Source: Sedimentisphaerales bacterium (GTDB lineage Bacteria > Planctomycetota > Phycisphaerae > Sedimentisphaerales > UBA12454). From it: a stretch of DNA of 64,000 bases. Positions 34,501 through 43,897 of this stretch are shown here, piece by piece. The position numbers and the translations under genes were made by a program. Every line of letters starts with the position of its first letter. The stretch's first letter is position 1. The notes under the pieces are model-generated. The model did not search any database. It was not told the DNA's origin and saw only the letters and a program-made list of their open reading frames with translations. The stretch is from positions 1 to 64,000 of the forward strand of contig JAFGGI010000010.1 of assembly GCA_016930635.1 (NCBI GenBank). Reading direction: 5' to 3'.

Positions 34501-34764
34501 ATCAATATTGGGGCTTGGTACATTGCATTGGCCAAGATTGTTGCATCCCCATGCCATAATTGAGCCGTCATCTCTAAGGCCAAGTGAGTAGTCCCACCCG
34601 GCTGAGATGGCTGTAAATCCCACATTAGGCAATGGCACATCACATTGACCATAATTGTTCTGTCCCCAAGCTATAATTTCACCATCGCCGGCAAAAGCAG
34701 ATAAGACCAGGCAGAAAATAACCCCGCTGACCAATAGTAGCCTGTTGCTTATATTACCCTTCAC
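31531..34764 (-). CDS. Large secreted protein: RCC1-like repeats + GLUG motifs + C-terminal dockerin-like repeat
   Basis: Repeated 'SLGLKADGSIIGWGQNNYGQCNVPSPNTDFVAI'; many 'VGGLVGYN.G.I.NCYSTGTVSG'; C-terminal 'DLDFDGDVDFNDLSILIDYWLE'. Confidence 0.9.
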   Translation of the reverse strand: MKGNISNRLLLVSGVIFCLVLSAFAGDGEIIAWGQNNYGQCDVPLPNVGFTAISAGWDYSLGLRDDGSIMAWGCNNLGQCNVPSPNIDFVAISAGGYHSLGLKADGSIVAWGYNGYGECNVPSPNTDFAAIAAGLHYSLSLKIDGSIITWGWNNSGQCDVPSPNMGFVAIATGGSHSLGLKADGSIIGWGQNNYGQCNVPSPNTDFVAIMAGLSHSLGLRADGSIIGWGNNSSGSGQCNVPSPNTDFVAIASGCVSFHSLGLKLNSSIVAWGNNNYGQCDVPEPNKDFTNIAAGRTHSLGLKSQKYSGGTGEPNDPYRIADVNDLLELAGDENDYNDCFILVNDINLADYTFTDVIGPNHTLSFTGVFDGNGHVISNLTIDANESDYAGLFGVIHQDGIIKDVVIEDANITGGWYVGGLSGYSSCRISNCCATGIISGSSYVGGLVGYNRGSISNCYSMSTVSGSMYVGGLVGDGRGGNISNCYSTGTVSSSSYVGGLVGRNWSCAMLNCYSAGVVSGDSYVGGLIGDNINNDIILGCFWDIETSGQMTSAGGEGKTTIQMYSFDTFNSWSCDEIWTINNGNDYPRLAWQNIGGQLITPELVYGGGTGTEEDPYLIYTAEQFNAIIYTYCHMDMHFKLMSDIDFSGYLGNKFNIISNIAFPFTGVFDGNNHLISNLAIDANGNNYVGLFGYIGPNSVIKNIGIADANISGRTDVGSLAGYNGGSIRNCYSMGTVSGFSRVGGLVGLNEGDGISNCYSTGAVSGDEGIGGLCGYSIIGNITNCFSTASVAGTAGTGGLCGRNYVSSILNCYSTGSVNGYGQTGGLVGYNNGDIMNCCSEAVIVSNDDYAGGLVGYNESLGSINSCYSKGSVDGSLGIGGIAGYNKSYIANCYSQASVSGTLYVGGLTGFNYGNITNCYSTGAVSGNSYVGGITGREMGTARYFDTFWDVNSCGTTDGVGSINPDPNGVTGLPTLQMQEMSTYVNAGWDFSYTDGNDADWFIQIDEYPILVWQISPADIYTDGRNDFRDFCVFAQFWLREDCSIYNYYCDWADLDFDGDVDFNDLSILIDYWLEKGIYN

Positions 34765-35038
34765 AACTTCCTCCGTCCAAAAATTTCCCCTGATACACTC
34801 AGTAATAAAATACTCTAAATATCCCCAAAATTCAAGAAAAATCCCAAAACCAGTTGTTTTGAGAATTTGAATTTAGATATTTGATATTGTTTAGGATTTC
34901 GGATTTAGTGCTTAGGATTTATACTCTTTTGCTCTTGTGCACATTTGCTCTTTTGTTCATATGTCCTTTACTTTATCTCTTAATCTGCTAAAATGACCAA
35001 TCTGAAATTATTATAGTTTTTCAAGACCTGGAGTATTT

Positions 35039-35962
35039 ATGGGAATTTTCACTAAAACGGTTGATTACATCAAGGGCCATCTCGGCAAGACCCGCGACAA
35101 GATAAAGAGCTCTCTCGAAACCGTTCTGGTCTTCGGCAGGAATATAGACGACCAGCTTCTCGATGAGTTAGAAGAGACATTAATCAGCGACGACATCGGC
35201 GTAGAAACCACAGACAAGCTCATCTCCGACCTCCGCCAGGCCTATCGTGAAAAGAAAATCGAAAAGACAGAGAATATCGTTCCATTCTTAAAGGAGCATA
35301 TAAAAGACTATTGGCCTGACCAGCACCGCCAGTTAAAAACCGCTCCCGAAGGTCCTACCGTTATCCTTATCGCAGGTGTCAACGGCTCAGGCAAAACCAC
35401 AAGCATCGCAAAACTCGCATATACGTTAAGCCGTAGCGGCGAAAAAGTCATCGTTGCCGCCTGTGATACGTTCCGGGCTGCAGCAGTTGAGCAGCTTACC
35501 ATCTGGGCAGACCGCATCGGCGTAGAAATAGTCAAACACGCCTCAGGCTCAGACCCTGCCGCTGTAGCCTACGATGCCTGTTCAGCGGCAATTGCAAGAA
35601 ATGCCAAATACCTGATTCTCGATACCGCAGGCAGACTGCACACGCAGAAAAATCTTATGAAAGAGCTCATAAAGATCCGTGACGTCGCGGCAAAACAGAT
35701 TCCCACGGCCCCGCACGAAGTATTATTGGTGCTCGATGCCACCACAGGCCAGAACGCCATCACCCAGGCAAAGATGTTTACCGAAGCCATAAACGTTACC
35801 GGCATATTCCTTGCCAAACTCGATGGCACCGCTCGCGGCGGCATAGTAATTGCGATCAAGGACCAGCTCAATATACCCGTCAAATTCATCGGTCTTGGCG
35901 AAAAGCCGGAGAATATTGCCGACTTCGACCCCGCCACTTTCGTCGATGCACTGTTTAACTAA
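35039..35962 (+). CDS. ftsY: Signal recognition particle receptor FtsY
   Basis: '[15 protein letters not shown]', '[13 protein letters not shown]', '[10 protein letters not shown]', '[11 protein letters not shown]'. Confidence 0.97.
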   Translation: MGIFTKTVDYIKGHLGKTRDKIKSSLETVLVFGRNIDDQLLDELEETLISDDIGVETTDKLISDLRQAYREKKIEKTENIVPFLKEHIKDYWPDQHRQLKTAPEGPTVILIAGVNGSGKTTSIAKLAYTLSRSGEKVIVAACDTFRAAAVEQLTIWADRIGVEIVKHASGSDPAAVAYDACSAAIARNAKYLILDTAGRLHTQKNLMKELIKIRDVAAKQIPTAPHEVLLVLDATTGQNAITQAKMFTEAINVTGIFLAKLDGTARGGIVIAIKDQLNIPVKFIGLGEKPENIADFDPATFVDALFN

Positions 35963-36049
35963 TTTGATGGTTTTACCTATTTTACCAGAGATAATTTTAT
36001 TTTTAACTTATTGCAAATAAAGGAGTTATAAAAATTTTACATCAATTTT

Positions 36050-36078
36050 TTGCATTTTGGCCATTTATTTGTTATAAT
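36050..36078 (+). promoter_or_regulatory. Strong sigma-70 promoter
   Basis: TTGCAT (36050-36055), 17-bp spacer, TATAAT (36073-36078). Confidence 0.8.
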
Positions 36079-36084
36079 GGCCTC

Positions 36085-36325
36085 ATCAACGAAGCAAAGT
36101 AGTTTAATTTTAGGGTTGGGATTTGGCAGCTATTAAAAGTTTTTATTACAGTGTTTGGATACCATTTACCGTTAATAAAAAGCGGATATTGATTCTTGCG
36201 ATAGCAAGTTATATCGCATTGTGCTAATAAAGGCAGTTGTGCCCGGTGAAATAAATCTGGTAAACAGAAGATGAAGTTTTTTGTCCCCCCAGAGGCCGAC
36301 CAATTTGGGTCGGCCATTTTTTTTT
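36085..36325 (+). ncRNA. Candidate ~240-nt structured RNA, family unassigned
   Basis: Promoter above; TTTTTATTA/TAATAAAAA (36140/36173), GCGgATAT..CTTGC-gata-GCAAG..ATATCGC; terminator GGCCGACC-aatttg-GGTCGGCC + T9; no convincing ORF. Confidence 0.7.
36294..36325 (+). terminator. Rho-independent terminator
   Basis: GGCCGACC(36294-36301)/GGTCGGCC(36308-36315) then a + T9. Confidence 0.88.
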
Positions 36326-36440
36326 GCGCCCATCTTTAACATTTGACAAAAATCCCCTGTTTTCATAACCTCTTATTATAGAATTTCGTCCGCCAAAGGC
36401 GGGTTAACTAAATACCAAATACTAAATACCAAATACTATT

Positions 36441-37430
36441 ATGATTATTATCACTGGTGGTGCCGGCTTTATTGGTTCTGCGATAGCAGCAGGCCTGAAC
36501 GCCAAGGATATTACAGATATCCTCATAGTCGATATCCTCGGCCAGGATGAAAAATGGAAAAACCTCCGAGGCCTAACATATGCCGATTACCTCGAAGCAG
36601 ACTCCTTCCTCGATATAATCACCACAGGCAGGTTCGATCTGCCCGTAGAGGCCATCTTCCATATGGGGGCATGCTCATCAACCACCGAGACCAACGCCTC
36701 GTATCTTATGAAAAACAATTTCGAATACTCAAAATCGGTCGCCTCATTCGCACTCGAGAAAAAGGCCCGTTTCATCTACGCCTCAAGCGCAGCTACCTAC
36801 GGCGACGGGTCAAAAGGCTTCAGCGACGATGAATCAAAATTGGCCGAGCTCGAACCCCTGAATATGTACGGCTATTCGAAACAGGCATTCGATTTGTGGG
36901 CACAGCACAACGGCCTGAGTAAAAAAATGGCAGGACTGAAATACTTTAATGTCTTCGGCCCGAATGAATATCACAAAGGCCATATGCGAAGCTTCGTCAT
37001 AAAAGGTTTCGAGCAGATAAAGCAGACCTCAAAGGTTCGACTGTTCAAATCGCATAACCCTCAATACGCCCACGGCAAACAGATAAGGGATTTCCTCTAT
37101 GTGAAAGATGCCGTCGATATGACGCTGTTCTTCCTCGAGAATAAAAAGGCCAACGGCATATTCAATATCGGTTCAGGATATGGGCGAAGCTGGCTTGACC
37201 TGGCAGGCGCACTGTTTTCCGCAATGAATACCGAGCCTGATATTGAGTTTATAGATACGCCCGCCGAAATTCGCGAAAATTATCAGTATTTCACACAGGC
37301 CGATATCAGCAAACTCCTCGCCGCAGGCTACGATAAACAGGTTACACCTCTGGAAAGCGCTGTTAAAGACTATGTGCAGAATTATTTGATACCAAATAAG
37401 TATTTAGGACAGAGCCCCGAATGTAAATGA
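36441..37430 (+). CDS. hldD: ADP-L-glycero-D-manno-heptose-6-epimerase-like SDR
   Basis: 'IIITGGAGFIGSAIAAGLN', 'YASSAATYGDG', 'MYGYSKQAFD', 'KYFNVFGPNEYHKG'. Confidence 0.92.
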   Translation: MIIITGGAGFIGSAIAAGLNAKDITDILIVDILGQDEKWKNLRGLTYADYLEADSFLDIITTGRFDLPVEAIFHMGACSSTTETNASYLMKNNFEYSKSVASFALEKKARFIYASSAATYGDGSKGFSDDESKLAELEPLNMYGYSKQAFDLWAQHNGLSKKMAGLKYFNVFGPNEYHKGHMRSFVIKGFEQIKQTSKVRLFKSHNPQYAHGKQIRDFLYVKDAVDMTLFFLENKKANGIFNIGSGYGRSWLDLAGALFSAMNTEPDIEFIDTPAEIRENYQYFTQADISKLLAAGYDKQVTPLESAVKDYVQNYLIPNKYLGQSPECK

Positions 37431-37532
37431 GAGGGTTCTTATATTTTATAATTCAATATAGTCTGTGGAAAACATTACTGTTGTCATTGCGAAGGAGCCA
37501 ACGGCGACTGCGGCAATCTTGATTTTGAGCTT

Positions 37533-37575
37533 TGAGATTGCTTCGCCCGCCCCTAAGGGGCAAGCTCGCAATGAC
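37533..37575 (-). repeat. Dispersed repeat, exact inverted copy of 31451-31493
   Basis: TGAGATTGCTTCGCCCGCCCCTAAGGGGCAAGCTCGCAATGAC; a related GTCATTGCGA...CAATCT unit starts at ~37481. Confidence 0.95.
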
Positions 37576-37644
37576 ATAATGGAATATATTTTCTAAGGAC
37601 AGATTCAATATTCTGTCTTCTGATTTCTGTGTTCTGAGTTCTAT

Positions 37645-38097
37645 ATGTTGGTATTACTCGGCAATATTTTGTGGTTTATTTTCGGCGGCGGGATTTTTGC
37701 CTGCCTCTTCTGGTATCTTTTCGGCCTGATTCTCTGTCTTACAGTCGTCGGCATACCGTTCGGCATAGCGGCCTTCAGGATAGCACGCTTTGCAGCCTTT
37801 CCATTCGGCAAACAGCTAATAGATGCCCGCAAGGTCGGCGATACGAGAATTATCACTACCGGCCTGGCAAATTTTTTGTGGATAATTTTGGCCGGCGTCT
37901 GGCTGACCATCTCTCACGTCATAGCGGGCATTGGATATCTTATCACGATAATAGGTATTCCATTTGCTCTTGCTCATTTCAAACTGGCCCAGGTTTCTTT
38001 CGCCCCTTTAGGCAAAAGGGTAGTTTCTACAAACCTCGCCCAGGCGGCAAACCTCCGCAGCGCAAATAAAGAACTCGACAAACGGTTGGGGAAGTGA
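37645..38097 (+). CDS. yccF: YccF-family membrane protein
   Basis: 'GNILWFIFGGGIFACLFWYLFGLILCLTVVGIPFGIAAFRIA'. Confidence 0.88.
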   Translation: MLVLLGNILWFIFGGGIFACLFWYLFGLILCLTVVGIPFGIAAFRIARFAAFPFGKQLIDARKVGDTRIITTGLANFLWIILAGVWLTISHVIAGIGYLITIIGIPFALAHFKLAQVSFAPLGKRVVSTNLAQAANLRSANKELDKRLGK

Positions 38098-38225
38098 AAA
38101 AACGTTTTAGGCCGATAAAATCGGCGAAATTGGCCTTTAAACGGATTTTTCTTGCATTTTTAGACTATTTGTGGTAGCTTCTGGCGAATCACATTTAAAG
38201 CCTATTCTAAGGAAGGAAGATTTCA

Positions 38226-39491
38226 ATTAAATATAGAGCGTTAGACAGACTGTGGGTATACATAGTAGTCATTTTTTGTCTGCTTGGGCCGGCTTATGCT
38301 AAGTACTCCGGCGGCACAGGCGATACGAATGACCCGTATCGTATTGGTAATGCTGAAGACCTCTTAGCCATCGCCGACGATACGAATGATTATGATAAAC
38401 ACTTCTTACTGATAAGCGATATCAACCTGGCTGATGTCAATCTTACCGCGGCCGTTATTGCGCCGGATGAGTCGGTAACGCCTGATTTCCAGGGCACCTA
38501 CTTCGATGGCATTTTCGACGGCAACGGCCATGTGATATCAAACCTGACTATCGATGCAAATACGAATCAATACCTCGGCCTTTTCGGACACACAAGCTCG
38601 AACTGCGTTATAAAAAATCTCGGCGTCGAAAACGCCAATATAAACGGTTTCCAGTATATCGGCGGGCTGTCTGCAAACGACTACGGCAATATAATCAACT
38701 GTTACAGCACAGGGACAGTAAGCGGTGATAAATATGTCGGTATTCTTGTAGGCTTCAAACATTACGAAAATATAACCAACTGTTACAGTACAGGGACGGT
38801 CGGATATAATAGCTTTATAGGCGGCCTGGTTGGAAAAAACTATCAGTGCAATATATCCGGCAGCTACAGCTCTGCTGACGTTAACGCGGTCACAAATGTC
38901 GGAGGACTCGTAGGAGAAGATACCTATGGCTCAATAACTGATTGTTACAGTACATCAGCGGTCAGCGGCGATCAGGACGTCGGTGGGCTGGTAGGCCTGC
39001 ACTGGACGGGCAGTATTGACAATTGTTACAGCACCGGTAAAGTTACCGGCAATAGTAATACAGGCGGCCTTTTAGGATACACCTCCGCACCTGCATATCT
39101 GAATAATAATTTCTGGGATACAGATACTTCACAGACAACCGACGGCGTCGGCAATACCGAGCCCGACCCCAATGGTGTAACCGGCAAAACAACCACCCAG
39201 ATGCAGACCCAAAGCACATTTACAGATGCAGGCTGGGATTTTACCACGCCTATCTGGCAGATTTGTGACGGTACGAGTTATCCGGGATTAGCCTGGCAGC
39301 AATTGATAACAGGTGATTTTGTCTGTCCATTGGGAGTCGGTTTTGAAGACCTGGACTTCCTGAGTCAGTGGTGGCTGAGAACGGATTGCAGCTCGAATAG
39401 CGATTGCGATGGGGTGGACATAGTAATGGATGGGACAGTAAATTTTGCCGATTTTGCCCTGTTTGCCGAATACTGGCTTGAAGGAATTTAA
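38226..39491 (+). CDS. Secreted GLUG-motif protein with C-terminal dockerin-like region; apparent non-ATG (ATT) start
   Basis: Frame is open upstream of the called start (GTG 38532): IKYRALDRLWVYIVVIFCLLGPAYAKYSGGTGDTNDPYRI...; signal peptide-like; AAGGAAGG upstream of ATT. Confidence 0.7.
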   Translation: MKYRALDRLWVYIVVIFCLLGPAYAKYSGGTGDTNDPYRIGNAEDLLAIADDTNDYDKHFLLISDINLADVNLTAAVIAPDESVTPDFQGTYFDGIFDGNGHVISNLTIDANTNQYLGLFGHTSSNCVIKNLGVENANINGFQYIGGLSANDYGNIINCYSTGTVSGDKYVGILVGFKHYENITNCYSTGTVGYNSFIGGLVGKNYQCNISGSYSSADVNAVTNVGGLVGEDTYGSITDCYSTSAVSGDQDVGGLVGLHWTGSIDNCYSTGKVTGNSNTGGLLGYTSAPAYLNNNFWDTDTSQTTDGVGNTEPDPNGVTGKTTTQMQTQSTFTDAGWDFTTPIWQICDGTSYPGLAWQQLITGDFVCPLGVGFEDLDFLSQWWLRTDCSSNSDCDGVDIVMDGTVNFADFALFAEYWLEGI

Positions 39492-39603
39492 ACAGAACTG
39501 CATAACCCCGGCTGTCCTTCGCATATTGTCATTTTGAATATCTCACGCATTTGTCATTGTGGACATCTTGTCTATAGCTGATTTTAGGATACAATAGATA
39601 TTA

Positions 39604-41421
39604 ATGTCGATACCGCAAAAAACTACGAATACAGGAATGTTTCTGCCCGCAACGGTTCAGGAAATGCAGGAAAGAGGCTGGGACCGGCCTGACATTATAC
39701 TTGTAACCGGAGATGCTTATGTTGACCATCCATCTTTCGGGGTTGCTCTGATAGGAAGATGGCTTGAAAAGAACGGTTTTCGTGTCGCGATTCTTGCCCA
39801 GCCGGACTGGCGAAGTGCTGATAACTTTAGAATTTTCGGGCCGCCAAGACTTTTTTGGGGTATTACTTCTGGTTCCATAGATTCCCGCCTTAATAACTAT
39901 ACTTCACTCGGACACAGGCGCAAAGAAGACCTCTACAGCCCGGGCGGTGTTCCTGGTCTTAGGCCTGACAAGCCGCTGCTCGTTTATGCCGCCAGGGCAA
40001 GAGAAGCTTTTAAAAATATACCGATAATCCTCGGCGGTCTTGAGGCAAGCCTGAAACGTTTTGTCCATTTCGATTACATTGAGAACAAGCTCAAACGCTC
40101 CGTACTGATTGATGCCAAGGCCGATTTGCTCGTATATGGTATGGCTGAAAGGCCGATTCTCGAAATTGCCAAAAGGCTTGATGCTGGCCAGACCGTAAGA
40201 CAGCTCACAGATATTCCTTCAACTGCGTATCCGCTCTTCAAAGATGTCCGGTCTCCCGCCGATGCTGTCGAACTGCCGTCGTTCGATCAGCAGAAAGAGA
40301 ACCCGGACCTTGTAATGGAAGCACAGTTAAAATATCAAACCGCCATTAGCTCCCGCACCTGCAGTGGGGGGGCTGTTATTCAAAGACACGAAGGCGCTCC
40401 TGCCATTGTTGTTACTTCGCCCGCCGAGCCGCTTGATGAAGCTACAATGGATCAGATATATGCCTTGCCGTTCACAAGAAAAAGCCATTTCAAATATGAC
40501 AGGCTCGGCGTTGTTCCGGCCCTTGAGCCTGTGCAGTTTTCAATAACAACACACCGGGGCTGCTTCGGCGGCTGTTCGTTCTGCTCACTCTATTTCCACC
40601 AGGGAAAGCAGATTTCCAGCCGATCGATCGATTCTATCCTTGATGAAGCCGACATGCTCGCAAAAGATAAACGGTTCAGAGGTACAATAACAGATATCGG
40701 CGGTCCGACTGCAAATATGTACTCAATGAGATGCACGAATAATAAAAGCTGTCAGCGGCAAAGCTGCCTGTTCCCTTCACCCTGCAAATTCCTCGATGCA
40801 GACCATTCGCAGCTTTTGAAACTGATGGATTCGATTCTTAAATGGTCCGCTGCACAAAAGAAAAAGATCAATACCTATGTCGCATCAGGCGTAAGGCACG
40901 ATCTGGCCCTGCAAAGCCCGGATTATATTAATCTGCTTACACGCCATTTCGTCGGCGGACATCTCAAAGTCGCCCCGGAACATTCCTGCCCGCTTGTTTT
41001 GAAGCTTATGGGAAAACCGCCGATAGAAATATTCGAGGAATTTGAAGATAAGTTCCTTCAGGCTTCGCAGAAAGCAGGTAAAAAACAGTATCTCGTTCCG
41101 TACTTTATAAGTTCCCACCCGGGCTGCACAGCCGATGATGCCGTGAAATTGATGGAATACCTGGCCAAAAGGAATCAGCGGCTCCAGCAGGTACAGGATT
41201 TTACACCTGTTCCACTGACGCTCTCAACGGCTATGTACGTCTCAGAAAAGAATCCGAATGGCAGAAAAATATTCGTTCCCAAAGGCCATAGCGAAAAGAA
41301 GCTCCAACTGGCCCTTTTGCAGTATCATGACCCCAAAAACCGAAGAATGCTCACAAATCACCTCGCCTCGAAAGGAAGAAAGGATTTAATCAAAAAATTA
41401 AAACAGCCCAGAAAATGGTAA
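39604..41421 (+). CDS. ygiQ: YgiQ-family (UPF0313) radical SAM protein
   Basis: 'RGWDRPDIILVTGDAYVDHPSFG', 'ITTHRGCFGGCSFCSLYFHQGKQISSRS', 'DIGGPTANMY'. Confidence 0.95.
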   Translation: MSIPQKTTNTGMFLPATVQEMQERGWDRPDIILVTGDAYVDHPSFGVALIGRWLEKNGFRVAILAQPDWRSADNFRIFGPPRLFWGITSGSIDSRLNNYTSLGHRRKEDLYSPGGVPGLRPDKPLLVYAARAREAFKNIPIILGGLEASLKRFVHFDYIENKLKRSVLIDAKADLLVYGMAERPILEIAKRLDAGQTVRQLTDIPSTAYPLFKDVRSPADAVELPSFDQQKENPDLVMEAQLKYQTAISSRTCSGGAVIQRHEGAPAIVVTSPAEPLDEATMDQIYALPFTRKSHFKYDRLGVVPALEPVQFSITTHRGCFGGCSFCSLYFHQGKQISSRSIDSILDEADMLAKDKRFRGTITDIGGPTANMYSMRCTNNKSCQRQSCLFPSPCKFLDADHSQLLKLMDSILKWSAAQKKKINTYVASGVRHDLALQSPDYINLLTRHFVGGHLKVAPEHSCPLVLKLMGKPPIEIFEEFEDKFLQASQKAGKKQYLVPYFISSHPGCTADDAVKLMEYLAKRNQRLQQVQDFTPVPLTLSTAMYVSEKNPNGRKIFVPKGHSEKKLQLALLQYHDPKNRRMLTNHLASKGRKDLIKKLKQPRKW

Positions 41422-41480
41422 TTCAACGGTGTTTTTTCTACTTTCCAAAAATGCTTTGATGGTGTATAATAATAGATATT

Positions 41481-41669
41481 ATGGTTAAAAAAGTAATCAC
41501 CAAACATTGTCAGGATGATTTTTCTGAGGTCAGATGGAACCTTCAGTTCTGGCTGGCTAAGACGCCGCAACAGCGTCTTGCTGCTGTCGATTTTTTAAGA
41601 AGTCAGATATATGGAAATACAAAAAGATTTCAAAGAACTGCTCGAGTTATTCAACGCTCACAGGGTTGA
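41481..41669 (+). CDS. Small protein upstream of and overlapping a nucleotidyltransferase
   Basis: 'LAKTPQQRLAAVDFLRSQIYG'; analogous position to the small ORF at 13611-13778. Confidence 0.6.
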   Translation: MVKKVITKHCQDDFSEVRWNLQFWLAKTPQQRLAAVDFLRSQIYGNTKRFQRTARVIQRSQG

Positions 41670-42057
41670 GTATATCATTGTCGGTGGTTATGCACTGGCT
41701 TTTCACGGAGCTCCGCGTTTTACGGGCGATATTGATTTGCTCGTGAATCCTGACAACGAAAATGCCCGGCGTATTATTGCCGCATTAAAGGATTTTGGTT
41801 TTGGTTCACTGGATCTTGGTGAGTCGGATTTTACCACATTGGGAAATGTTATCCAGCTCGGTGTTCCGCCGATACGTATTGATATTATGACTTCTCTGAC
41901 GGGTATCGATTGGAAAAGTGCCCAGGGAGGCAGTGTTGCGGGCGACTATGGCGGTCTCGCCGTACGGTTTCTCGGTAAAAAAGAGTATGTTGCAAATAAA
42001 AAAGCGATTGGCAGAAAAAAAGATTTAGCCGATCTCGAGGCACTCGGAGAGGATTAA
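41611..42057 (+). CDS. Nucleotidyltransferase-fold protein (AbiEii/DUF6036-like)
   Basis: 'VEYIIVGGYALAFHGAPRFTGDIDLLV'. Confidence 0.88.
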   Translation: MEIQKDFKELLELFNAHRVEYIIVGGYALAFHGAPRFTGDIDLLVNPDNENARRIIAALKDFGFGSLDLGESDFTTLGNVIQLGVPPIRIDIMTSLTGIDWKSAQGGSVAGDYGGLAVRFLGKKEYVANKKAIGRKKDLADLEALGED

Positions 42058-42106
42058 ACACCTGTCTTGCTGTTTGCCGGCAGATTATTACCTGCCCTGC
42101 GCTGCG

Positions 42107-42141
42107 CAAATAAAGAACTCGATAAACGATTATGGAAGTAA
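42107..42141 (+). pseudogene. Remnant of a yccF-like 3' end
   Basis: GCAAATAAAGAACTCGATAAACGATTATGGAAGTAA = ANKELDKRLWK*, versus SANKELDKRLGK* at the end of yccF (38097). Confidence 0.65.
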
Positions 42142-42232
42142 ATTTTCTTTTGACAAAAAAATCAAATTCTGTTATATATTGCTGTTCTGGATTTTTAGAA
42201 AAAGGTAAGTTGTTTATTTAAAGGCAGTTACA

Positions 42233-42472
42233 ATGGCACATAAGAAAGGACAAGGCTCCAGCAGTAACGGCAGGGACAGCAATGCGCAATATCTGGGCGT
42301 GAAACTCTACGCAGGACAGGCTGCAAAGGCGGGTTCGATAATTATCCGGCAAAAAGGTACTGTCTGGCATCCGGGATTCAATGTCGGTATGGGCAGGGAT
42401 TGTACGCTTTTTGCTCTCAAAAGCGGTGTTGTACGTTTTAAGGGTAAAAAGGTGCACGTAGAAGAAGCGTAA
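42233..42472 (+). CDS. rpmA: 50S ribosomal protein L27
   Basis: '[24 protein letters not shown]'. Confidence 0.96.
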   Translation: MAHKKGQGSSSNGRDSNAQYLGVKLYAGQAAKAGSIIIRQKGTVWHPGFNVGMGRDCTLFALKSGVVRFKGKKVHVEEA

Positions 42473-42500
42473 CTGTTTTCACTTTTTTAAATTGCAATAA

Positions 42501-43565
<1,065 letters not shown>

Positions 43566-43597
43566 ATAACTTCCAATTTGGTAATGAGGAATATCGC

Positions 43598-43813
43598 ATG
43601 ATATTGCCATTTCTAATATTCTGGGTGCTTATCTTTCTTGGCAAAAATGAGCTTGGACTCAAAGGAGTTCTTATCTCTATTGCAATTTGGGGAGGATTAT
43701 TACTTGGCTTTGCGATGTTGAATATATCACCTTATTTATTTGTTGTGGCACAAGTTATTTTGGATATTATATTAATTCTTGTTATATTTGGAGGTGATAT
43801 TAGGATAAGATGA
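43598..43813 (+). CDS. Small membrane protein
   Basis: 71-aa hydrophobic ORF. Confidence 0.45.
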   Translation: MILPFLIFWVLIFLGKNELGLKGVLISIAIWGGLLLGFAMLNISPYLFVVAQVILDIILILVIFGGDIRIR

Positions 43814-43897
43814 TAGCGGGGTTAATCGGGTTTTCCTATAAATTGACAATTTCTTCGGGGTGGTGTAAAATGGGGGAAAATCAATAAAGGAAGAAAA

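Noticed and set aside
32000-34700. Repeated DNA inside the large minus-strand gene as a mobile or CRISPR-like repeat
   Set aside because: Fully explained by RCC1-like and GLUG protein repeats in one continuous frame.
36085-36325. SRP RNA (because adjacent to ftsY) or 6S/tmRNA identity
   Set aside because: No GGAAGCA-type SRP apical motif, no tmRNA alanine-like ends or tag ORF, and no clear 6S end-to-end helix; left unassigned.
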